DNA of 34,189 bases from Pigoraptor vietnamica (taxonomy: Eukaryota; Opisthokonta; Filasterea): the NCBI GenBank assembly GCA_943704525.1, contig CALSCQ010001987.1:1-34189 (forward strand). Reading direction: 5' to 3'. The position numbers and the translations under genes were made by a program. A model generated the notes under the pieces. The model was not told the origin of the DNA and did not search any database. It saw only the letters and a list, made by a program, of their open reading frames with translations. Shown piece by piece: positions 1 through 9,331 of the stretch (positions within the stretch are counted from its first letter, which is position 1; every line of letters starts with the position of its first letter).

Positions 1-47
1 GGGGAAGAGGGAAGGAGGGAGGGAGGGAGGGAGGGAGGGAGGGAAGG
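1..47. repeat. Polypurine GGGA tract at the contig edge
   Basis: The first bases are G and A only, dominated by GGGA units. It is simple-sequence DNA with no coding content and is probably where the assembly stopped. The G-rich strand runs 5' to 3' inward from the end, opposite to a telomere, where the G-rich strand is at the 3' end. Confidence 0.85.
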
Positions 48-77
48 GTGAAGTAAAACGACAATTTTTTTGCGCTG

Positions 78-2570
78 ATGGCAGGCAAAGAGACGACACC
101 GACCACGTCAATCCGCGCCCTCTCCACGGGCCACGCGGCGACCTTCATTCCGGCTGGATGCGCGCATCCACTTCGCAGCCTCGTCGGATGGGCGGCTCCC
201 TTTGTGGTCATCGGCCTCCCCTCGGAGCAGCAGGTGTGTGACAACTCAGAGAGGGGGCATTAAGCGCACCGAAAGATGCAGACCGCTGACTTTCGACTCC
301 GTGCAGAGCGAGGGATTGGCCGACGACGCAGTGTCTCTGGACCTTCCCGCGCAGCAGCCAAGCGCGCACTTTTTTGCCACCGTGCCGCACATTTCCGTGG
401 GCAACAGCAAGCCGCCTAGCTGGTGGGTGTGTGCGTGGAGCTGCTTCGCTGGAGATGTTGTACTCGCACGAATAGAAGGCTCACAATGGCGCCTGTGCCT
501 CGCCACTTAGCCACTATCTCCGAGGAGCGGAAGGGGCCGCTGCAGTGGATGCGCGGCAAGTGACCGTGGACGAGTCGCTTCTTGACATGGAGTCGATGGA
601 GCTTGGAGTCGCCAGGTGAGCATGCTTTCTAAAGTTGTACCGTAACCGCACACGCACACATTAACTTTTTTGGTTGTCCATTTGCATTCGGACCGCTGAA
701 TTGAAATCTTGCGTGTGCAGGCAAGTTCTGAGCGCGGTGGTTCAGGCGCGGTCCGTCTGCGCGCACCCGCAGTCACCCGCAGTGTGGGTCCAGACAAACT
801 CCTCGGAAACTCCTTACCTCGGTATCGAAGTCCGCGCGGCCGCAAAGGCGGACGATGAGGTTGGAACACATTTTCCAATTGCGTGTTCCTTCGCTGCTCT
901 CTGTAAGCTTGTTCACGTGCCATCGAAACCTCGGCTGAACTCCTTTCGTCTCTCCCAGCTTCGCGTCGCCGGCACATACAGCGTGCAGTGCTCTCGCCAG
1001 CCAGTTTCGGCGCGGCAGAAGTATGGCTGCTCGTTGGTCCCTCAGATCGACAGGCTCGTCGCAGAGTACCTGGCGTATTGCGGCGGACACAATGGCATGC
1101 GCGTGGCAACACACGGACGCGCCGTCTACGACATTCTCGGCAACGGCACCGTCACGGAGGCGACGGCCCTTGGCGGCGGCTCGGCGGCCAACGCGCTCAG
1201 CACCGTGGCCGTGGAGATGGCGTGGGCGAACGTCGACAAGGTGCTCGCCCCGCCCGCATATGCCAGCGACTGCGTCGTGTCCGTGCGCGCTGTGCCCGGA
1301 GACAAGAGGTCCGCGGCGCGGGCGCTGCATGAAGAGCTGTTGCGCCTTCAGGCGATATGCGATTACGTCGTGGGCGGTAATTGGCCCGCGTCGGCGACCG
1401 CAGAGATGGGAGAGGACGCCGTGAGGCTTCTCGCTCACCGCTTCGTCGAGAACCCGTCCGCGACTTCCCGCGTCCTTCCCGCAGTTTCCGTCCCTTCTCA
1501 AGACGCCGACGGAGCCGCCATGCCGGCGTCGTCCTCGTCGCTGCTGCCACAGCGCGGCGACATGGATTTCTCCGAGCGCCTGTGGCGGCTTGCCATGTGC
1601 TCGGCCACTGCGGCGGAGGCTTGTCGGGTGATGCGCGCCGTTCTCCGCCTGGTGGCGATCGGCAGCGGCATGCCCACCGTTCACAAGTCGAACCGCGGCG
1701 CCATCGCGGACGTTGTGCGCAAGTGCATCGCCCTCGCCCGCGCGCGCGGCGCCTCGACGCCCGCGGCCATCCGCGAGTCCGAGTCGGCGCTGCTGGCGGA
1801 GATTGACGCACTTTGCGGCCCCGGGCGCGAACGCGAGGGCGTCGCCGCGCTCGTCGCGTGCGCGTTCCAGAAGGTGGCCAAGGACCACGTAGCCGTCCTC
1901 TCGGCGCACGACGAACTGATGAGCGCCGCTGTTCTCGAGCGCCTCGTGCCAGCGCGCGCGGAGCACGGATACGAGTGCGACAAGGCGCTTCGCTCGCTGT
2001 GGGCGTTGCACGCCGTCGTCGAGCTCATGATCACGGCCACTTCCCTCGCCGGCATCCCACAAGACACCGTGCGTGCGCTCGGCGCATCGGCCGTCGATTA
2101 CTACTCGGAGCACGGAGCGTCCGTGCACCCCATGTTCAGCGTTGCGATGCCCGCATTTTCGTCGCAGGCGGCCGCCGTACGACAGGCGTGTGCCAGGTGC
2201 GTGGGCGCGTCATTCTCAATGCGGGGGAGTGTGTCTGGCGTGGATCCGAATCTGATGTGCCTGTGTGTCTTTTGTTGCGTATATTCGTTTGTGCAGCCTT
2301 TTGCCTGCCTCTTGGGCCGTCACGCTCGCCTCGGAGGCCAAGGCGGATGTGATGGTGGCTCACTACAGCGTGCGGACGCCATTTCCGCACATATTGAAAG
2401 GTCGGTCGAAGCGGCCGTTTCGTGCACGGATCAGCGCGTGTGTGGATGTGCGCCGCCGTGTGGTGACTAATGCTCTTCAACGTGGCGCAGACGACGTTAT
2501 GGACACCGTCGTTGTGGACGACAATCAGCCGTACAACGAGTGCAAGGCGCTGTACCGGTCGTTCTGCTGA
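78..2570 (+). CDS. ZWILCH: Zwilch-like kinetochore protein (RZZ complex subunit)
   Basis: Zwilch forms the Rod-Zw10-Zwilch complex, which recruits Spindly, dynein and checkpoint proteins to unattached kinetochores. My model is 78-233, 355-422, 511-615, 721-859, 959-2196, 2297-2400 and 2491-2570, giving 629 residues (human about 591). The phases all close and the stop is TGA. Similarity to remembered human Zwilch runs along the whole chain in order: a start-proximal HPLRSL..FVVIGLP segment, GVARQVLSAVV, AVWVQTNSS, a VEMAWANVDKVLAPP segment near residue 220, DMDFSERLWRLA near 356, an ALHAVVELMI helix near 505, and a C-terminal SWAVTL..VMVAHYSV strand pair. The large fifth exon and the last two exons are secure. 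The route from 234 to 510 is not: a single intron 234-475 would also keep the frame, and a minimal start would be ATG 587. Introns 860-958 and 2401-2490 are multiples of three without stops, so unspliced reading is possible on frame alone. No catalytic residues are expected. Confidence 0.8.
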
Positions 2571-2962
2571 CGCGACTGAGGGCGCCGGCGTCGGCTCTGT
2601 GCAAGTAAACCTTTGGACTCGCTGCCTTTGATGGTCACTGAAACGCTTGTCACTACGTTTTTAGACTCCGTTCGTTCCGTTCTCAAAAATACCAGTACAA
2701 ATTTCCGAAGCAACATTACAACATTTTCAGTTGAAAGAGAAGAAAAATGTTACCCACAACACGCAAGCACATGCGCGCCCCGGATGTTCAAACGCGCTAT
2801 TTTCCTTCAATTGCATCAGGCGATCTGGACCTTGGCGCTGCACGCACCGCTAGAGCCATGGCGCAGCACCCGCCGGTCTCGCAATTCGTGGGATCCTTCC
2901 GCACGATGTGTTTCGCACTTCGACCATTTCGTCGGACCCGCTCAACGAGCCGACATTTTTTT
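2571..2962. other. Intergenic region after the Zwilch gene
   Basis: About 390 bases with no convincing gene. Short frames here have no family resemblance. It should hold the 3' untranslated end of the Zwilch gene and the promoter of the next gene. I see no clear TATA box or polyadenylation hexamer. Confidence 0.5.
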
Positions 2963-3795
2963 ATGTCTGTTCGTTCCAACCGGGTGAGTTTGCTTTCGCC
3001 GACGCCTCCAAGTCGTCGCTGAAGCCAGCCGCTGTTGGCGCCAGCGGCACGACGTGTCTCGATAACAATGTCATCGGACTATTGCTGAGGAACCAGAGGT
3101 GTGGGCACGGTGAGTACGCACAGACGACCTTGCAGTCGTGGTTGACACCGAAGTCGAAGGGCAAAACGTCGCTCGAGCACCCAATCGCAATGGGCGAGGA
3201 CCAGAGTCGAGTGGCTTCGACGGCTCTTCCGCAGTCGGTCCCCGATTTCGTCAAGAAGATCCCCGTGAAGGCCAAGGGCACGGTTGGGCTCAGGCGCGGG
3301 GCGGGAATGTGTTTTCGCCTTCCCGCCGGAACTCCCCTTCCCAAGGGCTTAGGATTCGTCTTCGACGACCCCACGAGCGGGCACGGGTCGATTATTCCCG
3401 TGGAGGCGGTCAAGTGCGAAATGCTGAATTTTCGGGGAGACGTCTTCGCCAGCGTGCACGAGCTTGCGCGCCTCCCGTGGGAGTTCCATTGCGTCCTCAT
3501 GACTGCGGCTGCAGAACCGCCTGCGCAGCGGCCGAATTTCGACGGGGAATGTCACCAGATTGCATGCATCTTGAGCGCTAATATCGGCGTGGTCGACGAC
3601 GACGTGTCTTCGCTGGCGACCGTCCTCCTGGACCAACTCGACGCGGCGAACTATCCGGCGGTACTCGATTGGTGTAAGAACGGCAGTGACGTGACGGCCG
3701 CTGAACAAGTTCTCGACGCCCTTCTCGATGTCGCGCAAGAGGAGGAGAGGGAGTTTGTGCTCTCTGCTCTCGAGCGCATCAAATGGAATGGTTGA
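2963..3795 (+). CDS. Hypothetical protein, family not recognised
   Basis: The frame ending at TGA 3793-3795 is long and codon-like from about 3136 onward. I propose exon 1 2963-2983 (ATG, seven codons, donor GTGAGT) joined to 3136-3795 (acceptor CCTTGCAG), an intron of 152 bp and about 226 residues. The safest fallback is ATG 3190 with 201 residues. The middle holds a compact, probably folded segment with RLPAGTPLPKGLGFVFDD followed by GHGSIIP, and a tail rich in acidic residues and helices (DALLDVAQEEEREFVLSALERI). There is no signal peptide, membrane segment or cysteine cluster. I do not recognise the family and give no function. It follows Zwilch on the same strand but has its own spacing of about 390 bp, so there is no reason to link them. 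Upstream open frame back to about 2908 means a different first exon is possible. Confidence 0.5.
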
Positions 3796-4773
3796 GGTAA
3801 TGCAGATATGAGAGCCATTTTCTAAGCGGAGCCGTGTTTTTTCACCGTTCCCATTTGCTGTCTTTAGACTCCCAACGCTGCAAGCGATCCCTCCATACAT
3901 GCGGCAGGAGAAGTGCTTTGAGCTCAACAACAACCTACGGTTGAGCTCGAGAGATCTGCTTTAACCGTTCATGTCCCGGGTCGTCGTGTGCTAGGCACGT
4001 GCCGACGACTCTGAGCGCCGACTTCCTTGCAGCGGAGGTCCTTAGGTGCCCTTGGGAAAGCGAAGGCAAGCGACCGGTGCAAAAATCGGCGCAAACGCTC
4101 GCCTCCCTTTTGCCATCGCCACCTTGCGCAATATGAGCACGCTCTGAAGCACGGCGACGGGCGCAACTGCCCGGACGAGTGGCGCGAAAATGCTGGAGGT
4201 CAGATACTTGTTATGTACTGCGTCAATGTCAACTACTCGCATATCTGCGGACGGCAACTTGATTGCTCCCAAGTGGCCACTGACGTCCGTCCCTGCTGAC
4301 TGAGGTTCTGTCGTCGTATTCGCCGCCATCGCGCCCGCGTCTTTGCTTCTTTCGTCTCGCTTGCTACTTCCATCGGCGCGTCTTTCGTCTCGCGTGCTTC
4401 TTTTCGCGTCTTCCATCTCGCTCGCGTCTTTCATCTCGCTCGTCTCGTGCATTTTGCAATTTGTCGCTGTTTTTGTTCACGACTTTTGACTGCGCGTCTC
4501 TCTATCGCGGTTTTTGGTATAAATGACTGGTTTGGCGTACGAGCGTGCGAGTTAATCTGCACATGGGCGATTGCCACCCACGTGTGATCTGCGAACGGCC
4601 GCTGGTCTCACTCTGGCCATTACTGCCACAAATTTTCTTCACTCGCGCACACCTCGCGAGAGTCTGCAACGGTCCATCCGCCGCCACTCAGGTCGAGGTC
4701 AACACACATGACTATCTGCATGCACGCAAATCGCGCGGGGCACAAAAAATGCCCACCACGCCCGCAAAGGGGC
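3796..4773. other. Gene-poor kilobase between convergent genes
   Basis: The hypothetical gene ends on the left and the kinesin ends on the right, so this kilobase should contain two 3' ends. Three things stand out. A plus frame at about 4032-4297 follows a good acceptor (CTTCCTTGCAG) and encodes a basic Cys/His-rich patch including FCHRHLAQY. A pyrimidine-rich repeat lies at 4339-4451. A TATAAA lies at 4518-4523 on the plus strand without a recognisable gene after it. None of these is enough to call a gene. Confidence 0.5.
4339..4451. repeat. Imperfect pyrimidine-rich repeats (TCTTTCGTCTCGC type)
   Basis: At least four variants of a 13-base pyrimidine-rich unit occur within 113 bases, separated by short spacers. 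On the minus strand they are read as a charged, repetitive stretch (SEMKDASEMEDAKRS, SSKRDERSKDAG) in an open frame from ATG 4452 down to 4042. The repeat itself explains that frame, so I do not call a gene. Confidence 0.6.
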
Positions 4774-7700
4774 TCACATGACAATGCACGCGCGGCTGCT
4801 CGGTGCCTCGTGGTTGGCATCCAGTGCCTTCAGCAGCTTGTGTTGCTGCACGGGCTGCTGGCTGCGATCGTGCACCGCCGCCATCGATTCTTCCATGGTG
4901 CGAGAGAACGGCGAGTGGACGAGAGGCGCCGGCGCGGCGGGAGCTGACATTGCCTTCGTCTCGGGTGGCGCGCGCGCCGGAGAGGGCTCAGCGGGCGCCT
5001 CCTTCTTCGGAGTAAGCGGCATGCGGTCGACAGGCATCGCGGATTGCGACTGGCTGCGACGCCGCTTCTCCGACGGCCGCCGGTCAGACTCCGGGCGGTC
5101 CGCGCTGGGGGCACGTGGTGGGCGAGCGTCCGTGCGCGGCGTCGACGCCCCCTGCGGCCGCACCTTTTGCTTGGACTCTGGCGGCCTTGTCGTGTCGTTA
5201 GGCGGGATGTCGGGCACGGGCCTGTTCTCCTTCTGCGGAGTAACGAGGGGCTGTAGGCGTGCAGGGACCGCAGTGCCTTCCGTCTGGCAGCCGCGATCGC
5301 GCGTCGTCTGCGTGTGCGCGTCGACGGGCACGGAAAATTTGGCCATGACGTAAGCGTCGCGCACGTTTTTCCCCGCGGCGCCCTTGTACCGCGGGCCGCT
5401 GTCGCTCGTCTCCACGGCGGCTATTTCGGCTTGGGACATTCGCCGGTTCGTCTGCGTCAGCACCGACTTGCTCTCCGGTCCGGTTTGTGTCGTCATGGTG
5501 CGGAATGACGACGGCGATGGCTCAAACACGGCCGTCGTCGAAGTCGTCGTCGCCGCCGACGTCCCCTTCGCCGGCGGGCGGTCCGAGCTTACCCGTCGTC
5601 CTTGCACTTCCTTCACTCCGGCCCCATCGGCGTCTTTCGCTGACTTTTGCTTGTCCCGTTCGCGCGTGTCGGTGTCTTCGTCCGCCGTGTCCCTCCCGGA
5701 CGCCTGCGTGCTAGTGGCCGCCACCCGTCGCAGGGGATCGGCGACGCCGTCCGCGCCGCGCACCACGCGCATCACGGCCTTGCTGTGCCCGCCCTTCTTC
5801 CGCGGCTTGTCGCCCCGCGGTTGCTTCCCGTCTGCATCTGCAGCCTCCGATTCCGATTCCGACGACGCCGAAGCGTCCGAGTCCCTCGCAGTTCGCGCGT
5901 CTGTCTCTGCGTCCCTCGCATTCTTGGCGGGCGACTTCTTGGCCTTTGAGCGCTCGCGGCGGTCCTCGTGCCGTCGACGCTGCGGGGACGCGTGCAGTTC
6001 CCCCGACTCCTCGCTGGAACTGTCCCTGTACGACGCCTCTCCCTCCGCAGACGACGTGTCGCCCTCATCGGGCCCCATGCACGAATCCCTGCGCCCGCTC
6101 TCGTCGCCGCCCACGCACGTGTCCCGCTTCTGCCGCTCGCCGCCCCCCATCGCCGCCGCCCGGCGGGCCTCGCGCAACTTGGCCTTCAGCCGCGATATCT
6201 GCGCCCCGAGTTCCGCCTTGTCGACCAGCAACGCGCAGCTGAGGAGCGATTTGTCCACGAGCAGGTGACGGAGGGCGTCGCGGTCGCCGGGACCCGCCAC
6301 CGCACTTCGCGACCCTTCTATCGCTTTGATGGCGTCCTTCACGGTGTCCAACACAGCCGCAGTTCCAGTGCGGCTCTTGCTCGCGTCTGCGACGAGCCCC
6401 CCCAGGCTGCGCACGAGCACTGCCTCGGACCGCGCCTTCGCACGGCGCAGCGCCTTCTGCATACGCGTGAACACATGGGCACCCTTCTCCCCTCCGGCGT
6501 TGGGGTCGTCCAGGAGTGCGCCAAACTTCGGCGCATCCACGTCGCGCGACACTGCGTGCATCACCGCGATGGCGGCCTCGGCAATGTCGTCGTGGAGCCC
6601 GTCCCACAGCGCCCCCGTCTGCATGCGCGGCCAGTCTTCCGACTTGCGGAACGACTCGTGCAGTGTCTCGAACAGGCGCAGCGTCAACAGCTCGGTGTAC
6701 AGCACGCCGCGGTCAACGCCATCCGGCACTGCGGTCTGAGAAGCGCCAGGACGCGCCGGATCGGCCGTCGTCCCCGGAGCCTTTGGGGCCGCGCCATCCT
6801 TCGCGGGCTGAACAGCGCGCGTGGACGACAAGCTGATCGCGTCGTCCGATTCGTCGCGGAGGGACGCGGTCGCAGCGGGCGGCTTGTGAGCGCCGACTTC
6901 CTCGACGGCGCGTTCGAGTTCAGCGATGCGGCGCTGATAGTCCCGCTCCTTGGCCTTCCACACCAGCTCTGCGGACAGAGAAATGATGCAAACACGTGAG
7001 CAAGCGCACTTGCGCGGCGGAGAGGGGATGCAGAAAAGAAGCACGGTCCCGCACCGTTTGTGCGCAGCTTGTTCGCGAGCTCCTCGGCAAGGGCCTTGTA
7101 GTCGACGTCAATGTTGACGTGGGCGTTCTGCTTGATTCGCATTGCGCGCATGCCAAAACGAAGCGTGCCCACGGACTCGCCAATTTCGCTCATGCACGGC
7201 GAGATGCATACCTGCGCCACACGGGCAACAGCGTCAGTCTCCCCCTTCGTGCGCGGATGTGCAAAGTACATGCACCGCAGCAATTCACTGTGCGTGTGGG
7301 TAGACACTGTGCCTCCATAGTTCACTTTTGACGTACCACGAGGCTTGTTTTGCAGTTGCCGCCGAGGCTCTCCTGCAACAGCCGCGTGAGCTTCGAGTTG
7401 CGAAACGGGACGTACGCGTCGCTGGGCCCAGCGAGCGCCTGGATGACGTTGCCGAGTTCGAGGAGAGAGCGGTTGATGTGCTTCGCCTCGTGCAACTGCA
7501 CGCCCGTCGCATGAGACTTGGACACGCGCTCGCTGCCCGCAAGATCGCACCTGTCACGTGGAATGCGACATGTGAGACAGAAAACAAATCCATGCCTACA
7601 AAAACAAATTGTTGACGCACTGGCTCACTCGCGAAAGTTTCGCGCAAAGCACAAACGCGAACACACAGCGCCACCCACAGCGTGATGCGCCCACGGAGCA

Positions 7701-8823
7701 CGACGTCCTGCCCTTGCGGCAGACCGAGCGCGCCGTAGTCGAGGTCGTCGCCGTCCGACGCGCCCTCGTCTTCCGCAGACAGCGCACCAGACTCTCCCTC
7801 GCCCCCGTCATCAGACTCGGCCCCAGTGCCGTACGCGTCCGAATAGTACTCGCCGTCAGAGTCGACGTCTCCGCCGGGGCCGCTTCCCGGTGCGGCGCTT
7901 GCACGTCCCCCGGCTGCCATCGCACTTCGCGGACGCGCACGGCCGCCGTGCCGCTGCTGGTGTGTGCGGTGCGGGGGCGGTGCGCTTCTCACAAGAGCGC
8001 CGGTAGTCGAGTTCGACGAACCGTTGAGCGACGCAGAGTCCACTGGCGTCCCCTGCGCGGCCTCCTCCTTGCTCTTGGACATTTGCTGCCTCCGCCGGGC
8101 ATCGATGCGTCGCTCGACGGAGAGTTGGAAGACGGCGTGGGAGCGGCTCGAGGCGACGTTCATCCTGGTCTCTGCGAACACCAGCCGCGCGCGACCGGCC
8201 TTCATGAGCGCAGCCACTTCGCGCGGCGAACGCACTACAAACTCGGACAGATTCTCCACGAATACGCCCGACTGCGGGTGCTCGCGGATTTCGAGAGGGC
8301 CGCTCGCGTCGCTCAGCAAGTCCTGGATGCGCTCCTGGTAGATCTGAAGAAACGACAGCGTCACGCGATACTCCGACGCCGTATCGCGCGCAATGCGGCC
8401 AAAGATTTGTCGGATCACCCGCGGGATGATGCCGCGTGGGCCCGAGATGGTGTGCGTCTTGCCCGCGCCCGTCTGCCCATACGCCATGACCGTCCCGTTG
8501 AATCCCCGCAAGATTTCCTTCACTATGGGACGGCCCACCACATCATACACTTCGCGGTCGGACGTTGGCTCGCCAAAGACCCCGTCGTAGCGGAATACCT
8601 TCTCTCTGGGCGTCCCTGCTTCCATGGTGATGGCAGCACCGTCGTCGGACAGCGTGTACGAACGGGGAAGCGATGTCGCCAGTTCCCGCTCGTTCAACGG
8701 CCGCACGCGCGCGTACACCTGAATGCGACCGCCATCTTCGCGAGATGCAAGCGCAGCGACCATGCGGCCTGCCTCGCCACGTGCCTTGTGGCCGGCATCT
8801 CCCTCTGCGGCCTTCGCGGCCAT
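4774..8823 (-). CDS. Kinesin motor protein with C-terminal CaaX box
   Basis: A microtubule motor ATPase. Exons on the minus strand are 8823-7679, 7550-7337, 7211-7055 and 6968-4774; total 3711 nt, 1236 residues, start ATG 8823 and stop TGA 4774. The motor is N-terminal: [11 protein letters not shown] near 35, P-loop GQTGAGKT 116-123, switch [10 protein letters not shown] near 222, switch II DLAGSE 384-389 (created by splicing), then [11 protein letters not shown] and SKLTRLLQ. After the motor come a short coiled coil ([19 protein letters not shown]) and a long charged, Ser/Pro-rich, probably disordered tail with TPQKEN and similar phosphosite-like motifs. About 135 residues (roughly 240-374), basic then very acidic, are inserted between SVERR and RGRITL, that is between two core strands just before switch II. 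The last four residues are CIVM, a prenylation-type box. The motor looks closest to kinesin-1 and armadillo-repeat kinesins, but no armadillo repeats follow. Subfamily is therefore open. Confidence 0.93.
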
Positions 8824-9331
8824 TTTGAAATGCGGACTGTGAGTCCTCTTAGCGCCTCATGGCGACAGCAACCGACATCACACGAGGCAAGGGCACTGCT
8901 TCGTGGTTCACGCAGATGGAAAGATGCCTGAGTAGCCCGTGCTTCTGAGGCCGAGATGAAGGGCTGTAGCGGCGTAATGGTGTGTGTGCGCACGTCGAGA
9001 TGGCGAGTTGCGTTTCTCTGTGTGTGCCATAAATTCCAATGTCACCAGGCAGCATAATGAATGGAATTAAGTATTACATGTAGATATGTATTAAAGCTTT
9101 AAAGTAAAACATTCAATCACACAAGGTTATCTTTACTTACACTTAAAATTGCCATTTGGAATTCTACTATCGTAAGCTCGTAACGTTCGTTACAAAACCG
9201 GCCAACAGTGTCCATCGGTTTCACCAAAGTTTTTTTGAGGGAGACTTCATTCAACGCCAAAACGCAGCAGCATAACGCACACACGCAACACACCACACGC
9301 AGCCGCACAAACACTCTCTGCGTACAAACAA
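8824..9331. other. Intergenic: kinesin promoter and FAS 3' end
   Basis: Both flanking genes are on the minus strand, so this 508-bp stretch contains the 3' end of FAS (right) and the promoter of the kinesin (left). The middle, about 9050-9180, is AT-rich compared with the rest of the window (runs such as ATTAAAGCTTTAAAGTAAAA). I see no gene in it. Confidence 0.6.

Noticed and set aside
1-60. Telomere at the left end
   Set aside because: The G-rich strand has the wrong polarity for a chromosome end, and GGGA is not a usual telomere unit. The right end has the mirror arrangement.
773-2128. 451-codon minus-strand frame opposite Zwilch
   Set aside because: Its composition is typical of an antisense shadow, and the plus strand has clear Zwilch similarity with matching splice sites.
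4042-4452. 136-codon minus-strand frame with a true ATG and a charged repetitive N-terminus
   Set aside because: The charged part is explained by a simple pyrimidine-rich repeat and the rest has no family resemblance. It is not enough for a gene call.
4504-4770. Small RNA gene after the TATAAA at 4518
   Set aside because: I could not find tRNA A/B boxes, a snRNA-like Sm site or a stable cloverleaf. A TATA alone is weak evidence.
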